This document shows, one piece after another, positions 31,728 through 39,978 of a stretch of DNA of 64,000 bases (position 1 is the first letter of the stretch; the number at the start of each line of letters is the position of its first letter). Source of the stretch: Glutamicibacter halophytocola. Lineage in GTDB: Bacteria > Actinomycetota > Actinomycetes > Actinomycetales > Micrococcaceae. The stretch spans positions 1 through 64,000 of the forward strand of contig NZ_CP012750.1 of NCBI RefSeq assembly GCF_001302565.1. The letters are read 5' to 3'. The notes under the pieces are model-generated. The model had not been told where the DNA came from. It saw only the letters and a list, made by a program, of their open reading frames with translations, and searched no databases. A program made the translations under genes and the position numbers.

Positions 31728-32777
31728 CTAGTGATCCCCATCGATCACAGTGGAACCGCGTACGACCAGGGAACTGGGCAGCATGCTCTGCAGCGGTTCC
31801 GGGCTCTTGCCCTCGAGCAGGGAGCGCAGCTTCAGGGCCGCCAAGCGCCCGCCTTCCTGGGCGTTGAGCTGCACCGAGGTAATGGCGGGGTTGGACGTGG
31901 CCGAGTAGGGCAGGTCGTCAAAGCCTGCCACGGCCAGCTGCTGCGGGATGCGAATCTGAAGCGTGCGGGCAGCGTGGAGCACGCCGAAGGCGTGGTTGTC
32001 GGTGGCGCAACCCAGCGCGGTGACCCCCGCCTTTTTCCATGATGGCCAGTGCTCGCTGAAAGCGGCGGATGCGGCGGTGACATCGATCATGGAGCTGGCG
32101 ACCGAGCTGGGCAGGACCTCGATGCCGAAGTCTCCAGCTGCCTGGAGGAATGCTTCCCGGCGCACCGCGAGAGTCTCCGTTCCGGTGATTGCATCCAAGT
32201 ACGCGGCCCGGGTGTGCCCCTGCGCGGCAAAATGCGCCACCACATCGCGCGCTCCTTGGGTCACATCCATATTGACGGCCGGGAATTTCGCGCTGATGCC
32301 GGGGGCATCAAGGACTACCATGGGCAGGTTGCCGCCAATTTCCTCAAGGAATTCCTGGCTCGGCGCGTGCACCAGCAAACCGGCCGGACGCAGGCCCAGT
32401 ATCTTGCGGGTTTCGCTGGCGCTGGGGGAGACGCCGGCATCGGTGACCGAGAGCATCAGCTGGTAGTCGCTGGCCAATACGGAGCGAACACCGGCGATGA
32501 CCTTGGCGAAGAACGGGTTGGAAATATCCGGGGCCACCAAGACAACCAGGGAACTGACGCCCTTGGCCAGCGAACTGCCGATGCTGTCGACAACGTAGCC
32601 GAGTTCGCGGATGGCCTCGCGCACGCGCTGCTCATTCTTGGCGGAGACTCGTCCGGAGGATTTTCCGTTGGCGACCAGGGAGACCGTTGCCGTGGACACG
32701 CCTGCATGCGCTGCCACCATGGCTGCGGTGACCCGGCGTGGTTCGCGGTGATTTCCGGTCTTCTCAGCAATCGTCAT
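31728..32777 (-). CDS. LacI-family repressor next to a nucleoside hydrolase
   Basis: A 349-aa LacI-type repressor: N-terminal HTH with VTAAMVAAHAGVSTATVSLV and hinge helix, then a periplasmic-binding-protein-like effector domain with VVLVAPDISNPFFAKVIAGV and the late AVAGFDDLPYSATSNPAITSV. The start is the ATG at 32777, preceded by GGAG on the minus strand; an in-frame start 33 bp upstream lacks a ribosome site. It diverges from a nucleoside hydrolase gene, and a GTTAAGCGCTTGAC palindrome lies between them, so it probably represses that gene with a nucleoside or ribose as inducer. Confidence 0.9.
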   Translation of the reverse strand: MTIAEKTGNHREPRRVTAAMVAAHAGVSTATVSLVANGKSSGRVSAKNEQRVREAIRELGYVVDSIGSSLAKGVSSLVVLVAPDISNPFFAKVIAGVRSVLASDYQLMLSVTDAGVSPSASETRKILGLRPAGLLVHAPSQEFLEEIGGNLPMVVLDAPGISAKFPAVNMDVTQGARDVVAHFAAQGHTRAAYLDAITGTETLAVRREAFLQAAGDFGIEVLPSSVASSMIDVTAASAAFSEHWPSWKKAGVTALGCATDNHAFGVLHAARTLQIRIPQQLAVAGFDDLPYSATSNPAITSVQLNAQEGGRLAALKLRSLLEGKSPEPLQSMLPSSLVVRGSTVIDGDH

Positions 32778-32817
32778 GGCTCCATCGTAGTCGCACATCC
32801 GCCGGGCCAACTCACAA

Positions 32818-32831
32818 GTTAAGCGCTTGAC
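32818..32831. promoter_or_regulatory. LacI-type operator before the nucleoside hydrolase gene
   Basis: GTTAAGCGCTTGAC is a 14-bp palindrome with one mismatched pair, with the CG centre typical of LacI-family sites. It lies between the divergent repressor and nucleoside hydrolase genes. Confidence 0.65.
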
Positions 32832-32926
32832 GCAACTCGGAGAACAGGAAAGAATTGCCTAGGATGAAGTACTTCGCATCGTGATCAATGACCGGCCGCC
32901 CGCCGGCGGAAAACAAGGAGGGCACC

Positions 32927-33898
32927 ATGGCCCAGGACAGTCCAACGCCCCGCAAGATCATTCTGGACTGCGATCCAGGGCATGATGATGCGGTTGCCAT
33001 GATCCTGGCCCACGGAAGCCCCGCCATTGACTTGCTGGCCGTCACCACCGTCGCAGGAAACCAAACCCTGGAGAAGGTCACCGCCAACGCGCTCGCCGTG
33101 GGAACCATCGCCGGCATTAGCGGGATCCCTTTTGCCGCCGGCTGTGCCCGGCCGCTGGTGCGCGAGGTGGAAACCGCCGCCGCGGTCCATGGCGACTCCG
33201 GCATGGACGGACCGGAGCAACCGGAATCCACCATTGAACTGGACTCCCGCCACGCGGTGGACGTCATCATCGATCTGGTCATGAGCCACGAGCCAGGAGA
33301 GATCACCCTGGTTCCCACCGGGGCGCTGACCAACATTGCGCTCGCCGTGCGCAAGGAACCGCGGATCGTCTCCCGCGTGCGCGAAGTGGTGCTGATGGGC
33401 GGCGGCTACCACACCGGCAATTGGAGCGCCGTGGCCGAATTCAATATCAAGGTGGATCCGGAAGCCGCGCATATCGTCTTCAACGAAGACTGGCCGGTGG
33501 TCATGGTTGGACTGGATCTGACCCACCAGGCGCTGGCCACCGCCGAGGTCGTGCAGAGCATCGAGAAGATCGGTACCGGCCCGGCGAAATTCGTGCGCGA
33601 GCTGATGGACTTCTTCGCCCGGGCCTACCGCGACCACCAGGGCTTTGACGCCCCGCCGGTCCACGATCCCTGCGCGGTGGCCTACGTGATCGACCCGCAG
33701 ATCGTGCGCACCGTGAAGGCGCCGGTCAACGTGGAACTCCGCGGGGATCTGACCCTGGGAATGACGGTCACCGACTTCCGCGCTCCAGCCGGCGAACAGT
33801 GCAACACCTCGGTGGCCGTGGACCTGGACCACGACGGGTTCTGGGGTCTTGTGACCGACGCGCTGCAGCGCATCGGCGAAGTCACACCCGGGAAGTAG
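32927..33898 (+). CDS. Inosine-uridine preferring nucleoside hydrolase
   Basis: Nucleoside hydrolases split the N-glycosidic bond of ribonucleosides to base and ribose. The 323-aa protein has the diagnostic Ca2+-binding motif DCDPGHDDA near the N-terminus, the second-site GALTNIALAV and the HDP motif (VHDPCAVAYV) with the late calcium ligand. The start is the ATG at 32927 with AAGGAGG upstream; an upstream in-frame start 39 bp earlier is not needed. Divergent LacI regulation suggests nucleoside salvage on demand. Purine or pyrimidine preference (Rih class) cannot be decided. Confidence 0.94.
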   Translation: MAQDSPTPRKIILDCDPGHDDAVAMILAHGSPAIDLLAVTTVAGNQTLEKVTANALAVGTIAGISGIPFAAGCARPLVREVETAAAVHGDSGMDGPEQPESTIELDSRHAVDVIIDLVMSHEPGEITLVPTGALTNIALAVRKEPRIVSRVREVVLMGGGYHTGNWSAVAEFNIKVDPEAAHIVFNEDWPVVMVGLDLTHQALATAEVVQSIEKIGTGPAKFVRELMDFFARAYRDHQGFDAPPVHDPCAVAYVIDPQIVRTVKAPVNVELRGDLTLGMTVTDFRAPAGEQCNTSVAVDLDHDGFWGLVTDALQRIGEVTPGK

Positions 33899-33985
33899 GA
33901 CAACTTCTGGCTAATGTGGGGCACATCAATGCCAATTAGGCCCAGACCTGCATAAACTGGGATCACACGAAGATCAGGAGGCGTA

Positions 33986-34693
33986 ATGGCAGGAAAAACC
34001 CCGCACCAGAACGTGACGTTCCCATCCTCGGGTGCGCAAGCACACGGCTACCTGGCGGTGCCTGACTCCGGAAAAGGCCCCGGGGTCATCGTGATCCAGG
34101 AATGGTGGGGCCTGACCGACCACATCCGGGATATCGCGGACCGCCTCGCGGCTCTCGGTTTTGTAGCCCTCGCGCCGGATCTTTACGGCGGATCCATCAC
34201 CCACGACGGTGAAGAAGCAGGGCAGATGATGGCCGATCTTCCCGAAGCGAAGGGTGCCCAGCTCCTGGCTGGAGCCGTGGATTACCTGCTGGCCAACGAG
34301 CATGTCACCAGCGAGAAGCTCGGCGTGATCGGATTCTGCATGGGTGGCGGATTCGTCTTGCAGCTTGCCGCGCAGCAGGGCGAAAAAATCGCGGCGGCCG
34401 TTCCGTTCTACGGTGTCGGCCAGGGCGTGCCCAATGATTTCTCCGGAATCCGTGCCGATATCCAGGGCCACTACGCCAACTTTGATGAAATGTACCCGCC
34501 TGAGCAGGCCCGCGCCCAGGAGGAGCAAATCCGCAAGCAATCCGGCGCCAACGTGAAGTACTACTTCTACGACGCCAAGCATGCCTTCCACAATGACGAA
34601 AATACCGCCGGAAATTACGACCCTGAGCAGGCAGTTATCGCTTGGGAACGCGCCGTCGGCTTTTTACAGGATAAAGTGGCCTCAAGGCCATAA
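33986..34693 (+). CDS. Dienelactone hydrolase family protein
   Basis: A 235-aa alpha/beta hydrolase of the dienelactone hydrolase family. The triad is visible: nucleophile Cys in IGFCMGGGF, and His in KHAFHND near the C-terminus, with the family's oxyanion region QEWWGLTDHIRDIADRLA at the N-terminus. True dienelactone hydrolases convert dienelactone to maleylacetate in chlorocatechol breakdown; no such pathway genes are nearby, so the real substrate is unknown. The ATG at 33986 is preceded by AGGAGG. Confidence 0.9.
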   Translation: MAGKTPHQNVTFPSSGAQAHGYLAVPDSGKGPGVIVIQEWWGLTDHIRDIADRLAALGFVALAPDLYGGSITHDGEEAGQMMADLPEAKGAQLLAGAVDYLLANEHVTSEKLGVIGFCMGGGFVLQLAAQQGEKIAAAVPFYGVGQGVPNDFSGIRADIQGHYANFDEMYPPEQARAQEEQIRKQSGANVKYYFYDAKHAFHNDENTAGNYDPEQAVIAWERAVGFLQDKVASRP

Positions 34694-34742
34694 AGTGTTA
34701 TACATCACTTAATAGCATCACTTACTAAACAAGGAGAGCAAT

Positions 34743-35174
34743 ATGTCAGAAACCATCATCGTAGGTGTCGACGGTTCGGAAACCGCACAGCGCGCAGCTC
34801 GCCGTGCCGCGGAACTGGCACTGAAGATCGACGCTGAATTGGTGGTCGTCACCGCTCACGCCTCGGACAACACCGAAGTCGTTTCCATCGGTTCCGACAC
34901 CTGGATCCTGGACGACGCAGAGCAGGCTCGCAAGCTGGCCCAGCGTGTTGCCAATGACGTGAAGAACAGCGTCCCAGGCGTCAAGATCACCGCCGCTGCA
35001 GGCCACGGAAAGCCAGGCGACGTGCTGATCTCCGACGCCGAGAACCGCAAGGCCTCGATGATTGTCGTCGGTAACGTTGGCATGAAGGGCCTGGGCCGCG
35101 TGCTCGGTTCCGTAGCTTCCTCGGTAGCCCACTCGGCACCATGCGACGTACTGGTTGTGAAGACCGACAAGTAA
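34743..35174 (+). CDS. Universal stress protein (UspA family)
   Basis: A 143-aa single-domain universal stress protein. It starts with SETIIVGVDGSETAQRAARRA and has the ATP-binding signature near the C-terminus, GNVGMKGLGRVLGSVASSVA, of the G-2x-G-9x-G-S type, so it belongs to the nucleotide-binding subgroup. The ATG at 34743 is preceded by AAGGAGAG. It stands alone between unrelated genes. Role in stress or dormancy is by family only. Confidence 0.95.
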   Translation: MSETIIVGVDGSETAQRAARRAAELALKIDAELVVVTAHASDNTEVVSIGSDTWILDDAEQARKLAQRVANDVKNSVPGVKITAAAGHGKPGDVLISDAENRKASMIVVGNVGMKGLGRVLGSVASSVAHSAPCDVLVVKTDK

Positions 35175-35259
35175 GCCAAAGCGCTTGCGCTGACACGGCG
35201 GGTACCGTTCATCGGTGCCCGCCTGCAGCATTTAACCCCGCACAGCGTAGGCTTAACCC

Positions 35260-36006
35260 GTGCAAACTCTTCGAATCGCCTACGCCACCGGCGTCACCCC
35301 CGGCAAATGGATGGATCGCTTCAAGGAGCGCTATCCGAAGGTCGAGCTGCAAGCTTGGCGCCATGATGACGGCGAGATTCTTGATCTGCTGGCCGAGGAT
35401 CGGGCCGACGCCGTGTTCGTGCGCTACCGCGGGGAATCTCCCAAGGACCAAACCCGCCACGTGATCCCGCTCTACGAGGAACTCGAAGTGGTCTGCGCGG
35501 CCAAGGACCACGAGGCCGAATACTACGACGAATCGATCCCTGCCGAGGTGGTCTCGGGCTTCGCGCAGCTGGATCTCGCCGACTATCCCGAAGCGGTGGG
35601 CGGCATCGGCGTTGCCATGGAAGTGGTGGCCTCCGGCGCCCAGGTCCTGCGCGTTCCACAGAGCATTGCCCGCCTTTTTGCCCGCAAGGATGTCATTTCC
35701 CGCTTTGTAGAGGGCGGCACGCCAACGCAGGTGGGCATCGCATGGCCTGCAGCCATGGAAGATACCGCCCTGCTCGAGGAATTCATCGGGATCGTGCGCG
35801 GGCGCAGCGCCAACTCCTCCCGCCAGGCTTCGGTGCGCAACCACGAGCAGAAGGCCAAGCGCGTCAACGACAAGGCGAAGTTCGAAGCCAAGGCCAAATC
35901 CCTAGCGGCCGCCAAGCGGCAAAAGGAGCTGGCCAAGAAGCAGGCGCGCAGCAACGGCGGCAAACCAGGCAAGCCCGGCGGATCCAAGGGGCGAAAGAAA
36001 CGCTAG
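35260..36006 (+). CDS. LysR-type effector-binding domain protein without HTH, Lys-rich tail
   Basis: This 248-aa protein starts directly in a LysR substrate-binding domain (LRIAYATGVTPGKWMDRFKERYP, residues 4-26, to about residue 185) and lacks the N-terminal winged HTH of that family. From about residue 190 a strongly basic, low-complexity tail follows, rich in Lys, Ala and Gly (KAKFEAKAKSLAAAKRQ, ending GSKGRKKR). The start is GTG at 35260 with a weak ribosome site. The 85 bp upstream cannot hold an HTH domain, so this is not a simple truncation of the reading frame. It could be a small-molecule binding protein acting through nucleic-acid contact by the tail; the role is unknown. Confidence 0.82.
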   Translation: MQTLRIAYATGVTPGKWMDRFKERYPKVELQAWRHDDGEILDLLAEDRADAVFVRYRGESPKDQTRHVIPLYEELEVVCAAKDHEAEYYDESIPAEVVSGFAQLDLADYPEAVGGIGVAMEVVASGAQVLRVPQSIARLFARKDVISRFVEGGTPTQVGIAWPAAMEDTALLEEFIGIVRGRSANSSRQASVRNHEQKAKRVNDKAKFEAKAKSLAAAKRQKELAKKQARSNGGKPGKPGGSKGRKKR

Positions 36007-36038
36007 AACCGGCCCGCGGGCATGGGTAGAGTGAAGCC

Positions 36039-36827
36039 ATGAAGCAATTCGATACGCTCGCACTGTCCTCGCGTGGCCCAGCCTTGATCCTGACCATCAA
36101 CCAGCCGAAGTCGCTCAATGCCTTGGCCCAGGAGGTCGTCAACGACCTGGAAGCCTTTGTCGACTGGTTCGAAACCACCGGATTCGAGTACCGCGGCGTG
36201 ATCATCACCGGTGCCGGGGAGAAGTCCTTTGTAGCCGGGGCGAATATCGTGCAGATGAACGCCATGGACGCACAACAGGCCCTGGCCTACGGGCGCCAAA
36301 TGCATTCGGTGACCGAGCGCCTGGAATCCCTGCAGGTTCCGGTGATCGCCGCAGTCAACGGCTTTGCCCTCGGCGGCGGCTGCGAAATCGCTCTGGCGTG
36401 CGACTTCATCTACGCCTCGGAGAACGCCAGCTTCGGCCAGCCGGAAGTCAACCTGGGCCTGGTGCCCGGCTTTGGCGGATCCGTGCGTCTTCCGCGCCGG
36501 GTCGGCAATGCCATGGCCCGCGAGCTGATCTTCACCGGGCGCCGGATCAAGTCCGCCGAAGCACTGCGCATCGGCCTGGCCAACCGGGTGGTGCCGGCCA
36601 GCGAACTGATCGACCAGGCCGTGGCCGCCATTGAAGAGATCGCCGCTGTTTCGCCCACCGCGGTGGCCAACGCCAAATCCGCGCTGGTGGCGATGGACGC
36701 ACTGAACACCCACGATGCCCTGCTGGTTGAAGCGGACTCCTTCCAGCGGGCCTTCACTACCAATGATTCGGTGGAGGGCCGGGCCGCCTTCGTTGAAAAG
36801 CGATCACCGAACTTCCCTGGCAACTAG
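36039..36827 (+). CDS. Enoyl-CoA hydratase/isomerase family protein
   Basis: A 262-aa crotonase-fold protein. It has the oxyanion-hole elements (GAGEKSFVAGANIVQM and GFALGGGCEIALACDF) and the acid/base Glu region GQPEVNLGLVPGFGGSVRLPR, as in enoyl-CoA hydratases such as those of fatty acid or phenylacetate breakdown. The ATG at 36039 is preceded by a weak site. The next gene overlaps the stop codon, so the two are probably cotranscribed. The acyl-CoA substrate is not known. Confidence 0.93.
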   Translation: MKQFDTLALSSRGPALILTINQPKSLNALAQEVVNDLEAFVDWFETTGFEYRGVIITGAGEKSFVAGANIVQMNAMDAQQALAYGRQMHSVTERLESLQVPVIAAVNGFALGGGCEIALACDFIYASENASFGQPEVNLGLVPGFGGSVRLPRRVGNAMARELIFTGRRIKSAEALRIGLANRVVPASELIDQAVAAIEEIAAVSPTAVANAKSALVAMDALNTHDALLVEADSFQRAFTTNDSVEGRAAFVEKRSPNFPGN

Positions 36828-37495
36828 TGATGCACTACGGGGCGCACCCTGACCAGCACCTGCAGTACTTCGACCCCGGGCAGAGCACGGCTGCCGGTGC
36901 GGTGATGATCATCCATGGCGGGTACTGGCGCGAGAAGTACACGGCGGAACTGGGAGTTCCGCTGGCCCAGGATCTGGCCGCCCGGGGGATACCGGCCTAC
37001 AACCTGGAATACCGGCGTGGGCCCGGCAGCGCGGCGGAGATGCTCGCCGACGCCCGCCTGGCCTTGGGGCTGGTCAAGGAGGAAGGGCCGATTACGCTGA
37101 TCGGCCACTCGGCCGGGGCCCAGCTGGCCTGCGTGCTGGCTGCCAATGATTCGCGCGTCACCCAGGTCATCAGCCAGGCCGGATTGCTGGATCTGGACTA
37201 TGCTCGCAAGCTGGCGCTCAGCGACTCGGCGGTGGACCTGCTGCTGGATGGCGCACCGCTGGCCACCTACAACCCGGTGGAATTATGGCCGATGCCCGCC
37301 CGTGTCGTAATCTTTCATGGTCGGGACGATGCCGACGTTCCTTCGAGAATTGCCCGGCGCGCAGTCCAGAAGGCGGCGGCACTCGGACAGGACTACCGCT
37401 TCGCGATGTTCCCGGGCGATCATTACACTTGGATTGACCCGCGCAGCAGCCAATGGGCCGCCTGCGTGCGCGCCCTGTCACCACTGCACTATTAA
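36827..37495 (+). CDS. Alpha/beta hydrolase, arylformamidase/esterase-like
   Basis: A 222-aa alpha/beta hydrolase with the oxyanion motif HGGYWREKY, nucleophile serine in GHSAGAQLACV and a C-terminal catalytic His in GDHYTWIDP. The HGGYW element resembles kynurenine formamidases and related carboxylesterases. The start is GTG at 36827, overlapping the preceding stop codon by one base, or ATG three bases later. No kynurenine-pathway gene is nearby, so the substrate is unsettled. It precedes pfkB-type kinase gene by 11 bp. Confidence 0.88.
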   Translation: MMHYGAHPDQHLQYFDPGQSTAAGAVMIIHGGYWREKYTAELGVPLAQDLAARGIPAYNLEYRRGPGSAAEMLADARLALGLVKEEGPITLIGHSAGAQLACVLAANDSRVTQVISQAGLLDLDYARKLALSDSAVDLLLDGAPLATYNPVELWPMPARVVIFHGRDDADVPSRIARRAVQKAAALGQDYRFAMFPGDHYTWIDPRSSQWAACVRALSPLHY

Positions 37496-37506
37496 TAAGG
37501 AGCAGC

Positions 37507-38406
37507 ATGAACCCGACCGTGATCGGTGAAGCCCTCGTTGACGTCCTGGCCTCGGGCATCGCCCCGGCCCAGGAATTTGTTGGCGGCAGCCCGCTGAACG
37601 TCGCGGTATCACTGGCCCGCCTGGGCTACCCCGGAACCTTGATCTCGCGGTGGGGCGCCGATGACAAGGGCCGGAAGATCGAGGAATACCTCAAGGGCAA
37701 CAACGTCAAATACCTCGGCGGGGCCGACGAAGAGGCGACGGTCATCGCCCACGGCATCCTTGATCCCGCCGGCGGCGCGGCCTTCGCCTTCAACGCCTAC
37801 TGGCAGATGCCGACCATCGGACCGGAACTGCCGCAGGATGTCGAGCTGGTGCATACCGGCTCTATCGCCACCTTGTTCAGTCCCGAGGAGCTGCTGCCGC
37901 TGCTGTCTGCAGCCCGCACCCACGCAACCATCAGCTATGACCCGAACCTGCGCCCGTCCCTGGTGACCAATCATGCCCAGACGGTGGCCGAGGTGGAACG
38001 CTTCGTCGGCCAGGCCGATGTCGTTCGGGTTTCGGGCATCGACCTGAAGTGGATGTACCCGATGCGCTCGGTCCAGGAGTCGGCCCGTGCCTGGCTGGAT
38101 ATGGGGCCGGCCATTGTCGTCTCCACCGCCGGATCGCGTGGTTCCTGGGGCGTGGTGCGCGCCGGGGATGCCGAGTTCATTGCGCCCTCCGTAGAAGTCA
38201 CCGACACGGTGGGCGCCGGTGACACCTTTACCGCGGCCCTGCTGTGCTGGCTTGCCGAGCACGGCATGATTGGTGCTGCCCACCGCAAAAAGCTTGGCCA
38301 GCTGCAGATCAGCGAACTTTCCCAAGCCCTTGAATTTGCGGCCAAAGCGGCTGCCGTGACCGTTCAGCGGGCCGGCGCCAACCCGCCGCGGCGCGAGGAG
38401 CTCTAG
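37507..38406 (+). CDS. PfkB-family sugar kinase (fructokinase-like)
   Basis: A 299-aa ribokinase/PfkB-family kinase that phosphorylates a sugar or nucleoside with ATP. It shows the N-terminal substrate motif FVGGSPLNVAVSLARLG and the C-terminal signature TVGAGDTFTAALL, with the catalytic Asp in GAGD. The start is the ATG at 37507, after AAGGAG; an earlier in-frame start would overlap the hydrolase gene by 43 bp. Fructokinases have this length and motif spacing, but ribokinase-like substrates are possible. It is followed within 2 bp by a HAD phosphatase gene. Confidence 0.91.
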   Translation: MNPTVIGEALVDVLASGIAPAQEFVGGSPLNVAVSLARLGYPGTLISRWGADDKGRKIEEYLKGNNVKYLGGADEEATVIAHGILDPAGGAAFAFNAYWQMPTIGPELPQDVELVHTGSIATLFSPEELLPLLSAARTHATISYDPNLRPSLVTNHAQTVAEVERFVGQADVVRVSGIDLKWMYPMRSVQESARAWLDMGPAIVVSTAGSRGSWGVVRAGDAEFIAPSVEVTDTVGAGDTFTAALLCWLAEHGMIGAAHRKKLGQLQISELSQALEFAAKAAAVTVQRAGANPPRREEL

Positions 38407-38407
38407 G

Positions 38408-39202
38408 GTGATCAAGCTGATCGCCTCAGACCTGGACGGGACCATCGTCGCCCCCGACGGCAAGATTTCTCCACGCACCCGGCAAGCCTTTTTGGATGCC
38501 CGGAAGGCCGGGATCCAGATCGTTTTCGTGACCGGCAGGCCCTTTCGCTGGCTGACCCCGATCATCGAAGCATTTGGCGGCCTGGGGACCGTGATCTGTT
38601 CCAACGGCGCGGTGCTCTACGACCTGGAACACGACGAGGTGATCTGGTCCCGGACGCTGAGCGCAGCCAAGGCGCGGGAAGCGGCCGCGATTATTTCGCA
38701 GATCGAACCCGAGGCGGCCTTTGCCGCTGAAACCACCAAGGGCCTGCATCTTGGCGAGGGCTTTGCCGATCGCCATCATAATTTCGGCGTGCAGGACGTG
38801 CTGGATTTGTCGTCGGATGCCATTGACCAAGAAGGCATCGTCAAATTCCTTGCCCGCTCCCAGCACCTGGCCATCGACGACTTCTATGCCGCAGTCAGGC
38901 CCCAGCTCAGCCACCTGGTTTCCATCACCCACTCCGCCTTTGACGTGTCCCTGCTGGAGATGGCCCACGTGGACATCCACAAGGCCAGAACCCTGAACGA
39001 ATACTGCCAGCGCCTGGACATCGACCCGTCTGAAGTCATGGCTTTCGGGGATATGCCCAACGACATCCAGATGCTCGAATTTGCCGGCCACGGCTACGCC
39101 ATGGCCTCGGGGCATCCCACGACGCTGGCAACCGCCCGTTATTGCGCACCGCCATTGGCTGAAGACGGTGTCGCCCAAGTCATCGAGGACTTATTGAAAT
39201 GA
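38408..39202 (+). CDS. HAD-superfamily Cof-type phosphatase
   Basis: A 264-aa Cof/class IIB HAD hydrolase: the nucleophile motif SDLDGTIV at the N-terminus, motif II in VTGRPFRW, the type C2 cap, and the metal motif GDMPNDIQML near residue 218. Such enzymes remove phosphate from sugar phosphates or flavin precursors; the substrate here is unknown. The GTG at 38408 follows pfkB by one base, and the stop overlaps the GDPD start by 4 bp (ATGA), so the three genes act as one unit. Confidence 0.93.
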   Translation: MIKLIASDLDGTIVAPDGKISPRTRQAFLDARKAGIQIVFVTGRPFRWLTPIIEAFGGLGTVICSNGAVLYDLEHDEVIWSRTLSAAKAREAAAIISQIEPEAAFAAETTKGLHLGEGFADRHHNFGVQDVLDLSSDAIDQEGIVKFLARSQHLAIDDFYAAVRPQLSHLVSITHSAFDVSLLEMAHVDIHKARTLNEYCQRLDIDPSEVMAFGDMPNDIQMLEFAGHGYAMASGHPTTLATARYCAPPLAEDGVAQVIEDLLK

Positions 39203-39921
39203 CCTACGCATTCACGCACCGCGGGGTGCGCCGGTCCGATGAAGAGAATACGCTCCTTGCCTTCCAGCGCGCAGTGGAACTGGGAGTGACTCATTTGGAA
39301 TCCGATGTGCATGCCTCGGCCGATGGCACCGTCTACCTGTTCCACGATGAGACGCTGGATCGGATTACCGATGCCACCGGCAAATTTGGCGAGCGCACCG
39401 ATGAAGAGCTCGCGCAGGTCACCGCCGGGGGTGAACCGCTGTGCACGCTGGATGAACTGCTGGATGCTGTTCCGCAAGCGCGGATCGTGAACCTCGATGT
39501 CAAAGACGAGCAAGTCATTGGCCCGCTGGCCGAGTTGATTGAACGGCGCGGAGCACATCAGCAAATCGCGCTGGCCTCATTCTCCAGCGCGCGCAGCCAC
39601 GCGGTGTCCCACTTGCTCTCTGCCCCCATCAGGCGCTCGCCGGGGCAACGTGAAATCATCCTGATTTGGCTCTGCGCCCACCTTTTCGGCTGGGTTCCCC
39701 AGAGGCTGGTCAAAGGCTTCTGGGCGGTGCAGGTGCCGTTTAAGCAGGCCTGGCTGCCCGTGGCTACGCGTCGCTTCACCAAGGCCGTCCAGCGCGCTGG
39801 TGCGCAGGTGCACGTTTGGGTGATTAACGATGAGCCAACCATGAAGCTGCTCGTTGACCAGAATGTCGATGCCATCATGAGCGATGACGCGGAGCTGCTA
39901 ATGAAGGTGCTTGGATCCTGA
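39199..39921 (+). CDS. Glycerophosphodiester phosphodiesterase
   Basis: A 240-aa GDPD-family enzyme that hydrolyses glycerophosphodiesters to glycerol 3-phosphate and an alcohol. The catalytic features are present: HRG at residues 7-9, the metal ligands in LESDVHASADG and the second histidine in FHDETLDR, plus the late WVINDEPTMKLL motif. It is cytosolic (no signal peptide). The last gene of the kinase-phosphatase-GDPD unit; it is convergent with a LacI gene across a 57-bp interval. Confidence 0.94.
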   Translation: MTYAFTHRGVRRSDEENTLLAFQRAVELGVTHLESDVHASADGTVYLFHDETLDRITDATGKFGERTDEELAQVTAGGEPLCTLDELLDAVPQARIVNLDVKDEQVIGPLAELIERRGAHQQIALASFSSARSHAVSHLLSAPIRRSPGQREIILIWLCAHLFGWVPQRLVKGFWAVQVPFKQAWLPVATRRFTKAVQRAGAQVHVWVINDEPTMKLLVDQNVDAIMSDDAELLMKVLGS

Positions 39922-39930
39922 CGCAGCGGA

Positions 39931-39944
39931 TGAAAACGGTTTCA
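39931..39944. promoter_or_regulatory. LacI-type palindrome between convergent genes
   Basis: TGAAAACGGTTTCA is a 14-bp palindrome with one mismatch and a CG centre, the form of many LacI-family operators. It lies downstream of both flanking genes (GDPD and LacI), where no promoter is expected, so it may be an auxiliary site or chance. Confidence 0.45.
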
Positions 39945-39978
39945 TGCGTTTCGCGAAAATTGAGCGGCTAGGTTCGAT

